Assembly: GCA_002405915.1 (NCBI GenBank) | Contig: DHMS01000029.1 | Location: 3,590-67,589 of the forward strand | DNA from: Christensenella sp. UBA4636 | Lineage (GTDB): Bacteria; Bacillota; Clostridia; Christensenellales; Borkfalkiaceae | Length of the DNA stretch: 64,000 nt | Direction of reading: 5' to 3' | Part shown: piece by piece, positions 25,718-34,193 of the stretch | Layout of the letters: the number at the start of each line of letters is the position of its first letter | How positions within the stretch are numbered: the first letter of the stretch is position 1 | Position numbers and translations under genes: made by a program | The notes under the pieces: model-generated | Told to the model about the DNA's origin: nothing | Databases searched by the model: none | Seen by the model: the letters and a program-made list of their open reading frames with translations, nothing else

Positions 25718-27502
25718 TTACTCTTTCACGGAAGCGGAAGAAAAAGCCGAGAGCGTAAACGCAAGCGTTGCGGCAGCGGAAACGCAAGCAAAATACACGG
25801 GCGAAAGTATTGTCGCGGGAACGAACATCGCCGCAATTATGCACGCGCCTTTCACTATCGGCGATATGATTTTAATGCGCTTTTCGCGCTTGACGGCTTT
25901 CTTCGCAAGGCTATACGCAAGCGGGAGCATAAATATTTCGCCGTTTTCGATAACGACCTTTTCGCCCGTTTTGCTTCTATCGAACGACACTTCGCCGTCG
26001 CCGCCGGCAAAAACTTTCTTTTCGCCCTTAAAAGCTTTGTCCACGAGGTCTATTTTTTCTTTATCCTCGGCTTCGACCGCGCAATCGAACTCGGTGGTTA
26101 CGTTCTTTGCGCCGTCGAAATAAAGTTCTTTGAGCGCGCCGAGCGAATCGGCTTTAAGCGTTCCGTTTTCAGTCAGAACGGACGAGCGCACGACGATAGA
26201 ATTTGCGTTTGCAAGCGTATAAAACGCCTTTTCCGCGCCGAAATCTATCCCGCGATACTTTGCAACAACCACCGCGCGATACACGCTTTCCGCCGCAATC
26301 GCGGCTGCAAGAGAGAATGAAGCCGTAAGCATTATCGAAACGCAAATCCCGACGTAAGTAGTGAGTTCCGCCGCGTAATCTTCCGCAAAAATCGGGAGAA
26401 CGAAGCAACACACGAGCGAAGCCAAAATGAGAGCCAAGTCGAGCGCAAACAGCTTTCCGCCGTCGCGTTTTAAAAATTCCGTTCTTTCCGAAAAGCTTTC
26501 TTTCTTTTTGCTAAGCGCGCTCTCTTTTGAAGTCGTTTCGGCTTCGAATTTTAGTCCGTCGCTCAAAACCACGCTGCCGGCAAGTACCTTATCGCCCGCC
26601 TTAATTTCCTTTTCGTAAATGCTCTCCGCGCGGTAAGCGTCGACTTTGCCGTCCGTGAGCGCGACCCCGTCGGCGGGTACCACGTCGTAACGTTCGAGCG
26701 CGAACTTATCGCCTTTCACCACCGCTTCGACCGAGCGTTTTTCGCCGTTTTCGAGTGTAAGCGGCACGCTGCCCGTATAAAAGATTTCGTCAAGCGTAAC
26801 GGCGGAAAGGTTATCCGCAAACTTCGCCACTTCGTCCGCAATCGCATAGATTACGATGAACACGGTGATTTCCGTAATATACCCGAAAAACGCGCCGAAT
26901 AAGCAGCTTATCGTGACGATTAAGTCATAATTCTTTATCTTCTTTTTGAAAATTCCGACAATCGCCGAATAGAAAATTTCGTACCCGCCCACTGCGAACG
27001 CGAGAACGGAGAATATCGTTTTCAAGCTTATAACCGAATTTGACGACGGCACTAACAACGCGGCAATCATAAACGCGACCGCGACGGCAAGCTCGATTGC
27101 CCTAACTAAGCTTTCCTTTTTCAAGGTCTTTTTCGCTTCCACGATTCTGTCCGCCGAAGAAAATTCCGCGCTTTCGTCGGCTTTTCCTTCCGCAGTTTTC
27201 TCTTCCTTTTCAAGATTTTTTTCAATCTCTTCGACAGAAGAACACTGCTCGTAAACGTCGACTTCTTCCTTTTTTTCTTCCTCGTCGTCGCCGATAATTA
27301 GTTCCGCGCCCATTTCCGCGCAGATTTCCATAGAAGATACGAGAACGTCGTATTCGTCGGCATTTTCGGGCAGAAAATAAGTGAGCGTGCCGTTTTCAAA
27401 CTTAGCGTCCGCCACGTTTTTTAAGGCTTTAACTCGTTCTACGAGCTTTTCGCCGTCGATTTCGCCTTCCACGGCGTAAGAATATTTTTTTATTTCAGCC
27501 AT
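25718..27502 (-). CDS. P1B-ATPase-like membrane protein lacking catalytic motifs
   Basis: 594 aa with the outline of a heavy-metal P-type ATPase. It has an HMA-like N-terminal domain (YSYAVEGEIDGEKLVERV), an acidic linker, four helices in two pairs (about 155-250), an actuator-like domain (YDVVPADGVAL, AGDKVLAGSVVLSDG), two helices (about 365-430) and a short tail with two helices. Every functional motif is gone: the HMA CxxC reads EIDG, actuator TGES reads RAES, the CPC-type helix reads ASFSLAAAIAAES, and DKTGT is replaced by VRSSVLTENG without the phosphorylated Asp; GDGVNDAP is absent. The frame is intact, with its own promoter and a good ribosome binding site (AAAGGAG before ATG 27502), so it looks like a maintained pseudo-enzyme. 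Role unknown. Confidence 0.75.
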   Translation of the reverse strand: MAEIKKYSYAVEGEIDGEKLVERVKALKNVADAKFENGTLTYFLPENADEYDVLVSSMEICAEMGAELIIGDDEEEKKEEVDVYEQCSSVEEIEKNLEKEEKTAEGKADESAEFSSADRIVEAKKTLKKESLVRAIELAVAVAFMIAALLVPSSNSVISLKTIFSVLAFAVGGYEIFYSAIVGIFKKKIKNYDLIVTISCLFGAFFGYITEITVFIVIYAIADEVAKFADNLSAVTLDEIFYTGSVPLTLENGEKRSVEAVVKGDKFALERYDVVPADGVALTDGKVDAYRAESIYEKEIKAGDKVLAGSVVLSDGLKFEAETTSKESALSKKKESFSERTEFLKRDGGKLFALDLALILASLVCCFVLPIFAEDYAAELTTYVGICVSIMLTASFSLAAAIAAESVYRAVVVAKYRGIDFGAEKAFYTLANANSIVVRSSVLTENGTLKADSLGALKELYFDGAKNVTTEFDCAVEAEDKEKIDLVDKAFKGEKKVFAGGDGEVSFDRSKTGEKVVIENGEIFMLPLAYSLAKKAVKREKRIKIISPIVKGACIIAAMFVPATILSPVYFACVSAAATLAFTLSAFSSASVKE

Positions 27503-27579
27503 ACAAACTCCTTTCAGTCTCGGCAAAACTTTTCGGAAAAACACATTTCAAAAAGTTTTTTCGAGCCTATATATAGTGT

Positions 27580-27608
27580 ATTGTACCAAAGAAGCAAAGA
27601 AAAGTCAA
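27580..27608 (-). promoter_or_regulatory. Promoter of the pseudo-ATPase gene
   Basis: Minus strand: TTGACT at 27603-27608, 17-base spacer, TACAAT at 27580-27585. Confidence 0.8.
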
Positions 27609-27647
27609 TTCAATAAACTATTTTTGCGCTTTTATTCCCTTGATAGC

Positions 27648-27676
27648 TTGAAATTTACTTCATAAAATGCTATTAT
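27648..27676 (+). promoter_or_regulatory. Promoter of the P-type ATPase gene
   Basis: TTGAAA at 27648-27653, 17-base spacer, TATTAT at 27671-27676. It is divergent from the pseudo-ATPase promoter, with about 40 bases between the two -35 boxes. Confidence 0.65.
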
Positions 27677-27683
27677 ATTAAAT

Positions 27684-27775
27684 AGTTGAAAGTTGAAAGA
27701 TGAAAATTGAAAGATTTGGTTTTTTATTTTTATATATTCGCTTAGACAGCAGTTTTCAATTTTAAATTTTCAACT
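27684..27775. repeat. Inverted pair of TTTCAAC-type repeats
   Basis: Minus-oriented units (GTTGAAAGTTGAAAGATG, 27684-27714) and plus-oriented units (TTTTCAATTTTAAATTTTC, 27752-27775) face each other across about 37 bases. They can fold into a long AT-rich hairpin in the 5' leader of the P-type ATPase mRNA. Confidence 0.65.
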
Positions 27776-27842
27776 CGGCTTAGTTCGCACTTAGCGAAAG
27801 TGAAAAAACACAAACAGAAAAGAAGAGAAAGGATTATTCACA

Positions 27843-30245
27843 ATGAAAAAGAAAGTTTACGATTTTAAAAAAGACCTCGGCAGAATAAACGCAGACCCCG
27901 CAACGGGGCTTACGCGCGCAGAGGTCGACGGCAGAATAGCGCAAGGACTTACGAACGAAGTCAAAAACAAGGCTTCCAAAAGCTATTTTAGAATATTTTT
28001 CGACAATATCTGCACGTTTTTCAACCTGTTTTGCCTTATCTGCTTCGGCGTAATGCTGACGGTTCCCGCTAACCTATCCGATTATTCGTTCATCGTCATT
28101 TACGTACTCAATATGGCGATAGGCATTATTCAGGAGATAAGGGCTAAACAGACGGTCGAAAAGCTTTCGCTCGTCAAAGCCCCGACGGCAAACGTCGTGC
28201 GCGGCGGCAAAAAACTCACGATTCCCGTCGGCGACGTCGTTCTGGACGATATAATCGAACTTTCGCTCGGCGACCAAATCCCCGCCGACTGCATACTTTT
28301 ATCGGGCAGCGTGGAAGTTGACGAATCGATGCTCACCGGCGAATCGGTAGCCGTCAAAAAGTCGGACGGCGACATGCTTTATTCGGGCAGCTTCGTTTCG
28401 GGCGGTTCGTGCCTTGCTCGCGCAGATAAAGTAGGACAAGAAGCTTACGTTCAAACGCTTTCGGCAAAAGCAAAAAAATATAAACGCACGCGTTCCGAGC
28501 TTCTCGACGCGATGAACAAAATCATAAAAACCGTCGGGCTTTTAATTATCCCGATAGCAATCGTAACGGCTTTCGTCAATCACGGCGTTTACTCGGAAAC
28601 CCTTTCGGGAATAGAACTGCGCACGGCGGTCGTCAAAAAAACGGTCGCGGTGGTAATCGGTATGATACCGTCGGGCATGTTCTTGTTAACAACCCTCTCG
28701 CTTGCGGTCGGCATAATCAAGCTTGCGACGCTCAACACCTCGGTGCAGGATATGTACTCGCTCGAAATGCTCGCCCGCGTAAACGTTTTGTGCCTCGACA
28801 AAACGGGAACGATTACCGACGGAAACATGACAGTTTCGGACGTTGTGAATATCGAAAAAACTTGCGACGTCAACCTTTTAATAGCGTCCATGGAACACGC
28901 GCTCGGCGACAAAAACATGACGGCGGACGCGCTCAACAAAAAATTTGCCGTCGAAAATCCGCTTGAAGCAACAAAAGTTTTGCCGTTTTCCTCTAAGCGT
29001 AAACTCTCCGCCGTAACCTTTTTTGGCGGCTCGACCTACGCGCTCGGCGCGCCAGACTTCGTTTGCAAAAATATCACTGCGGAAATTTCCGAAAAGATAA
29101 AATCCTTTATGGAATGCGGAAAACGCGTTCTTATGCTTGCAAAAGCGGACAAAATAACGAACGACGAGCTTGTCGGCGAAACCGTTCCCTTTGCTCTCAT
29201 CGCCTTGGAAGATAATATCCGCCCCGAAGCAATCGAAACAATAAAATGGTTCAAGGAAAACGACGTAGCCGTCAAGGTTATTTCGGGCGACGACCCGCTC
29301 ACCGTTTCCCGCATAGCCGCCCGCGCGGGCATTGAAAACGCGCAAAACTATATTTCGCTCGCGGGGCTTTCCGACGAAGAAGTCGCCGCGGCAGCAAATA
29401 AGTACTCCGTTTTCGGCAGAGTTTCGCCCGAACAAAAAGCCCTCTTGATAAAGACAATCAAGTCGGCGGGCAACACGGTTGCAATGACGGGCGACGGCGT
29501 AAACGACATACTCGCAATGAAAGAAGCCGACTGCTCGATAACGGTCGCTTCCGGCTCGGCGGCGGCAAGGAGTTTGTCCCACCTCGTCTTGCTCGACGAC
29601 AATTTCAACTCCCTCCCGAGCGTGGTTAAGGAAGGCAGGCGCGTTATAAACAACATTCAACGCTCGGCTTCTCTTTACCTTATGAAAACGATGTTCACCC
29701 TCTGCTACGCGATAATTTCGGCTATCCGCTGGCAAAAATACCCCTTCTCGACGGGTAACATGCTTATGCTCGAATTCTTTATAATCGGCTTGCCGTCAAC
29801 GCTTTTGTCCGTGCAACCCAACTCCGACAGGGTCAAAGGCAACTTTATCTCGTTCGTGTTCGCCCACGCAATCCCAGGCACTCTGATACTTGTTTTGAAC
29901 GTTCTTTTGTCGGAATACGCGCATATCTTCGGCGTAAACCTTGCGGGCGGCGTAAGCGAATCGGTTTCAACGCTCGCACTCACTTTTGGCGGTTGGGTTT
30001 TCCTCGTGCTTCTCTGTATCCCGTACGACCTCTACCGCGGCGCAATCGTAGGTTTTGTGACAATCGCTCTTCTCGTGTGGGCAACGTGCTTAATGCACTG
30101 TTTCTTCTTCAACCTTACGGCTCTTTCCTTTAAAGAAAACCTCGACGCGATAATCTTCCTCTTAGTCTTAATCGCCTTAGACTTCCCCGTGCTTTTGGGC
30201 GCAAACTTCCTCTCCTCTAAGCTTTTCAAAACGGAAAAGAAATAA
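27843..30245 (+). CDS. Cation-translocating P-type ATPase (CtpE-like)
   Basis: 800 aa with complete machinery. Actuator motif MLTGES, phosphorylation site CLDKTGTITDG, P-domain VISGDDPLTV and TGDGVNDILAMKEADCSI, and about ten helices arranged 2+2+6. No N-terminal metal-binding domain and no CPC motif. The short N-terminal region and overall pattern resemble the CtpE-like group of cation (calcium-type) pumps in Actinobacteria and Bacillota rather than heavy-metal pumps. It has its own promoter and terminator. Divergent from the pseudo-ATPase. Ion specificity inferred only. Confidence 0.88.
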   Translation: MKKKVYDFKKDLGRINADPATGLTRAEVDGRIAQGLTNEVKNKASKSYFRIFFDNICTFFNLFCLICFGVMLTVPANLSDYSFIVIYVLNMAIGIIQEIRAKQTVEKLSLVKAPTANVVRGGKKLTIPVGDVVLDDIIELSLGDQIPADCILLSGSVEVDESMLTGESVAVKKSDGDMLYSGSFVSGGSCLARADKVGQEAYVQTLSAKAKKYKRTRSELLDAMNKIIKTVGLLIIPIAIVTAFVNHGVYSETLSGIELRTAVVKKTVAVVIGMIPSGMFLLTTLSLAVGIIKLATLNTSVQDMYSLEMLARVNVLCLDKTGTITDGNMTVSDVVNIEKTCDVNLLIASMEHALGDKNMTADALNKKFAVENPLEATKVLPFSSKRKLSAVTFFGGSTYALGAPDFVCKNITAEISEKIKSFMECGKRVLMLAKADKITNDELVGETVPFALIALEDNIRPEAIETIKWFKENDVAVKVISGDDPLTVSRIAARAGIENAQNYISLAGLSDEEVAAAANKYSVFGRVSPEQKALLIKTIKSAGNTVAMTGDGVNDILAMKEADCSITVASGSAAARSLSHLVLLDDNFNSLPSVVKEGRRVINNIQRSASLYLMKTMFTLCYAIISAIRWQKYPFSTGNMLMLEFFIIGLPSTLLSVQPNSDRVKGNFISFVFAHAIPGTLILVLNVLLSEYAHIFGVNLAGGVSESVSTLALTFGGWVFLVLLCIPYDLYRGAIVGFVTIALLVWATCLMHCFFFNLTALSFKENLDAIIFLLVLIALDFPVLLGANFLSSKLFKTEKK

Positions 30246-30260
30246 AATAATTCGTATTTT

Positions 30261-30296
30261 AAAACGCGGCAGGCATTCAAGCTTACCGCGTTTTTT
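30261..30296 (+). terminator. Terminator of the P-type ATPase gene
   Basis: Stem AAAACGCGG/CCGCGTTTT with further pairing AGGC/GCTT inside, followed by a T run; 15 bases after the stop. Confidence 0.85.
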
Positions 30297-30300
30297 ATCG

Positions 30301-30324
30301 TTTAATCGACTTATAGCCCCGCTT
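30301..30324. repeat. TTAATCGACTTATA element, copy 2
   Basis: TTTAATCGACTTATA followed by GCCCCGC and a T run, three bases from the stop of the minus-strand XRE gene. Confidence 0.6.
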
Positions 30325-30326
30325 TT

Positions 30327-30572
30327 TTACTTTTTGTCGTAAAGATTATCGGGTGCGAACATAGGGCTTTCGAAAAACTCTTCAAGTGAAATCCGAAGTC
30401 CGCAACATATGGCGTAAAGAGTATGGATTTTTACTGACGTACTGCGCTTTTTCTTTATAGAACAAAGAGTAGTTTGCGGAACGCCGCTTAGCTTTGAAAG
30501 CTCATACTTAGTTATCTTTCGTTCTATGCAAAGTTGTTCAATTCTCAGCGCAACCGCGTCCTCAAGCAGCAT
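30327..30572 (-). CDS. XRE-family HTH regulator
   Basis: 81 aa, essentially a single helix-turn-helix domain: RIEQLCIERKITKYELSKLSGVPQTTLCSI, then HTLYAICCGLRISLEEFFE. The ATG at 30572 is chosen because GGAG lies nine bases upstream; a TTG six codons earlier is less likely. It is divergent from the SLOG-like gene, and the space between holds four TGCTAT/ATAGCA hexamers, the likely operators. Probably represses itself and the neighbour. Confidence 0.85.
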   Translation of the reverse strand: MLLEDAVALRIEQLCIERKITKYELSKLSGVPQTTLCSIKKKRSTSVKIHTLYAICCGLRISLEEFFESPMFAPDNLYDKK

Positions 30573-30653
30573 ATAATATTCTCCAGTCAAGTAAAATAAT
30601 ATTAGAATTTCATTTTTCTATTATTATTTTAACTAAACGCGAAAAAATATTAC

Positions 30654-30699
30654 TGCTATGTATAGCATATTTGCTATTTAGTAAAAATTATGCTATACT
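30654..30699. promoter_or_regulatory. Promoter and multiple TGCTAT operators between XRE and SLOG-like genes
   Basis: Hexamer TGCTAT at 30654, its complement ATAGCA at 30662, TGCTAT at 30672 and TGCTAT at 30691; the first three form overlapping perfect inverted repeats. The plus-strand promoter is TTGCTA (30671-30676), 17 bases, TATACT (30694-30699), so the operators cover both boxes. The transcript would begin at about the ATG at 30706. Confidence 0.65.
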
Positions 30700-30705
30700 A
30701 TAACA

Positions 30706-31164
30706 ATGAATATTGTTTATTTTGGTCATTCGAGCTTTCCGAATGACAGCAAAGAAGTTTTGAAAGCGATAAAACAAGCAACCCTAAGCGTTTTAAACGA
30801 AGAACCGAAACTTTACTGCGGTTGGTATGGCAAATTTGACAAATTAGTCATAAATTGCATAAGCTCACTAAAAATGGATTATCCGCAAATAAAGTTTATT
30901 TTCGTTACCCCATATTTAAACGATAAATATTACAAGTTAAAATTCGCTAAAGAAGCGGGTTTTGACGAAGTAATGTATCTGCCTCTTGAAAACACGCCAC
31001 CCAAGTACTGTATTTCAAAACGCAACGACGAAATGGCAAAATTTGCCGATTGTATAATTGCTTTTGCCGACCCGTCGTTAAATTTTAGTCGAATTTCAAG
31101 TATTATCCGACGAGCCGAAAAACGAGGAACTAAAATAATATATATAAATAAAGCGGGGCTTTAA
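30706..31164 (+). CDS. Putative SLOG-domain nucleotide-sensing protein
   Basis: 152 aa, Rossmann-like. It has an N-terminal strand MNIVYFGHSSF, alternating strands and helices, WYGKFDKLVINCI, KFIFVTPYL, and RNDEMAKFADCIIAFADP. The end is GTKIIYINKAGL. This resembles small SLOG/DUF1273-type proteins that bind nucleotides or nucleotide-derived signals and occur in phage-conflict loci. The gene appears leaderless: the -10 box ends seven bases before the ATG and there is no ribosome binding site. AT-rich relative to its neighbours. Family call is from pattern only. Confidence 0.55.
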   Translation: MNIVYFGHSSFPNDSKEVLKAIKQATLSVLNEEPKLYCGWYGKFDKLVINCISSLKMDYPQIKFIFVTPYLNDKYYKLKFAKEAGFDEVMYLPLENTPPKYCISKRNDEMAKFADCIIAFADPSLNFSRISSIIRRAEKRGTKIIYINKAGL

Positions 31165-31205
31165 AGTGTCCTGCTTTTCTTATACAAAAAATTTATAAAA
31201 ATGTC

Positions 31206-31232
31206 GTTTAATCGACTTATAGCCCCGCTTTT
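31206..31232. repeat. TTAATCGACTTATA element, copy 3
   Basis: GTTTAATCGACTTATA with GCCCCGCTTTT following. It pairs over 11 bp with AAAGCGGGGCT at the end of the SLOG-like gene (about 31149-31159), making a possible terminator with a loop of about 50 bases. Confidence 0.6.
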
Positions 31233-31243
31233 GCCGGATAAAC

Positions 31244-32980
31244 TTACGCGTTCGCGGTAGCTTTCGCCGCGTTTATCTTTTCGTTCTCTTCCTTTTCGAG
31301 AACGGTGTAAGCAATCTTGCCGACAAGCGTTTTCGGGAGTTCGTTGCGGAATTCGATATCGTAGGGAAGGGCGTATTTAGCTATTCTCGTTCTGCAATAA
31401 TTGAGAATGCTTCTCTTCATTTCCGCGCTCGGCTCGTAGCCCGGTTTAAGCGTGATAAAGGCTTTTACGCGCTGCATTTTGTACTCGTCCTTAACGCCGA
31501 TAACGCAACTCATCTGCACGGCTTCGTGTCCGTCGATAACGTTTTCTATCTGCGACGGGTAAACGTTGTAGCCGCTCGTTATTATCATACGTTTAATGCG
31601 CTGTTTAAAGAATATGAACCCCTCATCGTCCATCTTGCCGAGGTCGCCCGTGTGCAGCCAAATTCTGCCGTCCGCGTGCTTTTTGAGCGTGTTTGCGTTC
31701 TCCTCGGGGCGGTTGTAGTAACCGAGCATAACCGTCGGACCGGACAAACAAATTTCGCCCTCTTCGCCGTAAGGCACTTCCTCGGTCGTGCCGACCTTGC
31801 AAATTTTGTAGTAAGTGTCGGGGTAAGGCAAGCCAATCGAGCCTTCCTTTTCCTTATTATAAGGCGTTAAGCAGCTCGCCGTAACGCATTCCGTAGTGCC
31901 GTAGCCCTCGCGCACTTTCACGGTCGCGCCGTGGTCTTTTAAGAACGCGTCGAACTTCTTTTTGAGTTCGATTGAAAGACTGTCGCCGCCCGAGAAAACG
32001 CCCATCAAACAGCTTAAATTTACGCCGTCAAGGTAGTTGTTTCTCGTCAAAGCCTCGTACAAAGTCGGCACGCCGGCTATGTAGTTAGGCTTGTTTTTCT
32101 TAATCAAAAGCGCGTAATCTTTGACGTTGAACTTAGGCACGAGTATCGATTCGCCGCCTAAAACCATCATCGTATGCACGCAAACGCCCAAACCGAAGCC
32201 ATGGAAACACGGCATCGCCGCGAGCATCTTTTTGCCCTGAATACGCTTGTTGCACATCGTCGCGGTCTGGAGAGCCAACGCATTGAAGTTTTTGCTCGAA
32301 AGCATTATGCCCTTAGTAACGCCCGTCGTTCCGCCCGAAAAGAGAATGGTTGAAAGCTCGTTTTCGTCCAGATGCGCAGCCGCGGGGGCTTTAACGCTCA
32401 TTCTTTGTTTAATGAATTCTTCCCAGTAAATTACGTTGTCCTCAACGGTATAATCTCTGTCTTTTTTGCCTTTAATGAGCTTATACGCCCACTTTTTCAT
32501 AAATCCGAGTTCTTCCGCCGCGCCCGTTAAAATGATTTTGTCAATCGGGTACTGCTTCTGCACGGCAAGCATTTTCGTGTAGAACGAGTCAAGCGTTAAG
32601 ATTATGTGCGAATCGACTTCGCTTAAGTAATAAGCTATTTCGCCCTCCGCGGAAAGCGGGTGGATAAGGCTTGCAACCGCGCCGATATAGTTGAGCGCGT
32701 ACAAAGAATAAACGGTTTGCGGCAAGTTCGGCATACAAATAGTAACTTTATCGCCTTTCTTTATGCCGAGAGCGACAAACGCGCGCGCCGTCTGCAAAAT
32801 TTTGCGTTTCATGAGCTTATACGGTATCTTCGTACCCATGCACGAAAGAGCCGTTTGGTTGGGGTAACGGTCGGCGGTCGCTAAAACGACGTCGCTCATA
32901 GACCCCTTAGGGTAATCGATATGGAATTTCACTTCGCCGTAACTTTTTAGCCACGGCGCATTCTTTTCTTCTATAGACAT
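31244..32980 (-). CDS. AMP-forming acyl-CoA synthetase (fatty acid-CoA ligase-like)
   Basis: 578 aa ANL-superfamily enzyme that activates a carboxylic acid as acyl-adenylate and then thioester. P-loop motif ILFSGGTTGVTKGIMLS, VREGYGTTECVTA, hinge HTGDLGKMDDEGFIFFKQRIKRMI, and catalytic C-terminal Lys region ELPKTLVGKIAYTVL. FadD-like proportions. It lies downstream of an E2-like acyltransferase gene in the same orientation, with a repeat element between them, suggesting a pair that activates and transfers an acyl group. Acyl chain not predictable. Confidence 0.85.
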   Translation of the reverse strand: MSIEEKNAPWLKSYGEVKFHIDYPKGSMSDVVLATADRYPNQTALSCMGTKIPYKLMKRKILQTARAFVALGIKKGDKVTICMPNLPQTVYSLYALNYIGAVASLIHPLSAEGEIAYYLSEVDSHIILTLDSFYTKMLAVQKQYPIDKIILTGAAEELGFMKKWAYKLIKGKKDRDYTVEDNVIYWEEFIKQRMSVKAPAAAHLDENELSTILFSGGTTGVTKGIMLSSKNFNALALQTATMCNKRIQGKKMLAAMPCFHGFGLGVCVHTMMVLGGESILVPKFNVKDYALLIKKNKPNYIAGVPTLYEALTRNNYLDGVNLSCLMGVFSGGDSLSIELKKKFDAFLKDHGATVKVREGYGTTECVTASCLTPYNKEKEGSIGLPYPDTYYKICKVGTTEEVPYGEEGEICLSGPTVMLGYYNRPEENANTLKKHADGRIWLHTGDLGKMDDEGFIFFKQRIKRMIITSGYNVYPSQIENVIDGHEAVQMSCVIGVKDEYKMQRVKAFITLKPGYEPSAEMKRSILNYCRTRIAKYALPYDIEFRNELPKTLVGKIAYTVLEKEENEKINAAKATANA

Positions 32981-33003
32981 TTTAATCCTCTTTATTTTTT
33001 GGC

Positions 33004-33033
33004 GTTTAATCGGCTTATAGCCGCACTTTTGCC
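33004..33033. repeat. TTAATCGACTTATA element, copy 4 (variant)
   Basis: GTTTAATCGGCTTATA with GCCGCACTTTTG following; one base differs from the consensus. Between the acyltransferase and ligase genes. Confidence 0.5.
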
Positions 33034-33098
33034 TTTGTATACGAATATGTATTCGTTCAATCTTTATTGCGGGTTAAAACGGGAATAGCGGCTAAACA

Positions 33099-33980
33099 TC
33101 ACTCTATTTCCACGTTTTCTTCTAAAAGCTTAGGGTCGGCAAGATACTTTTTCAAAAGTTTTATCGAGTTAGCAAAGTAAAGTCCGTCGGCAATGCGCTC
33201 GTCGATAGTAAGTCCTATCGGCAAAAACTCTTTCATTTCAAAAGTTCCGTCGTCCTTAAACACGGGCGAAGTATGTTTCTCACCGACGATAACGAACACG
33301 GAATTTGTGCCGTAATCGGTCAAATGGTGATAATCGGCATGCATTTTTATGCTACCGAGATTGCTTATGAAAACCGTAGAATAATACGGGTCTTCTTTCA
33401 TTAAGCTCGCGGGCGTCCACCCGTGATAGTCCAAAAATTTTAGAACGCGGCACACAAAGCGGAGTAAGAACCGCGGGAGCTTGACAAGCTTTTCTATTAT
33501 GCCCGTCGTTCCGTCCGTTTTGTCCTTAACGCGCACGTCGTATACGGCTTTTTTGATTTTTTCGCGCACCTCGTCAAGCGGAGATACTCCCTCCGTTCCC
33601 GCCTTGATAATAGCGATAGCTTCTTCGGACTTGTCCTCAAACTTCTTTTTTATGATGAACGAAAAGGAAATATGCTTTCTTTCGTAATACCGCCTACCCT
33701 GAATAAAATAATTGAGCTTTTTGCGGTGGTAAATAGTCTTTGCGATTGCCGCAACCACGACCTGGAAAATCGTATACTTAAAATCGTCCTCGCCGAGCGC
33801 GGCATTCTTTTCTTTAATATATTCGTTTAACGCCGCCAATTCTATTTCTTCGTTGACAACCGCCTCGTTTTTCGTCCTTTCGGGTAAGAGGTAAACCATA
33901 AACCGCGTAAGCGCGGGAACCTCTTCGCCTAAATAATATCCGTCTTTACGGTCTTTGAACCGTTTTTTTCTTTTTTCCAT
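33099..33980 (-). CDS. E2/chloramphenicol-acetyltransferase-like acyltransferase
   Basis: 293 aa covering only the catalytic domain of 2-oxoacid dehydrogenase E2 proteins, without lipoyl or peripheral-subunit-binding domains. Recognisable segments are YTIFQVVVAAIAKTIY, STVFISNLGSIKMHADYHHL, SVFVIVGEKH and GLTIDERIADGLYFA, the last corresponding to DHRxxDG. The catalytic His of that motif is Glu here, while HH occurs in the preceding LGSIKMHADYHHL segment. Stand-alone E2-like proteins of this type accompany acyl-CoA ligases in Clostridia; function not established. The start is ATG 33980, directly abutting a TTTCAAT repeat that supplies the only purine-rich sequence. Confidence 0.7.
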   Translation of the reverse strand: MEKRKKRFKDRKDGYYLGEEVPALTRFMVYLLPERTKNEAVVNEEIELAALNEYIKEKNAALGEDDFKYTIFQVVVAAIAKTIYHRKKLNYFIQGRRYYERKHISFSFIIKKKFEDKSEEAIAIIKAGTEGVSPLDEVREKIKKAVYDVRVKDKTDGTTGIIEKLVKLPRFLLRFVCRVLKFLDYHGWTPASLMKEDPYYSTVFISNLGSIKMHADYHHLTDYGTNSVFVIVGEKHTSPVFKDDGTFEMKEFLPIGLTIDERIADGLYFANSIKLLKKYLADPKLLEENVEIE

Positions 33981-33983
33981 ATC

Positions 33984-34137
33984 TTTCAATTTTCAACTTT
34001 CAATTTTCATCTATCGATTGCGCGTGGGGAAACGCAAGTAACCTGATTTTCGACATAACAGTCAATCAAGCCCGCCCGCTTACGGTATAAATACTGTCCG
34101 CAATTTTCAACTTTCAATTTTCAACTTTCAACTATTG
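33984..34137. repeat. Two TTTCAAC-type repeat runs with an ATCGA hairpin between
   Basis: Runs at 33984-34010 and 34101-34134. Between them, CTATCGA is followed by TTGCG and CGCAA arms separated by ten bases, a diverged member of the ATATCGA hairpin family. Confidence 0.6.
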
Positions 34138-34193
34138 AATAGGTTAGCCCATAGGAGCCTTGCACGACGTAACAACAATCAACATTACATCGT

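Noticed and set aside
28878..29735. 285-codon minus-strand frame opposite the P-type ATPase gene
   Set aside because: Antisense shadow of a gene with complete P-type ATPase motifs; composition is unlike a real protein.
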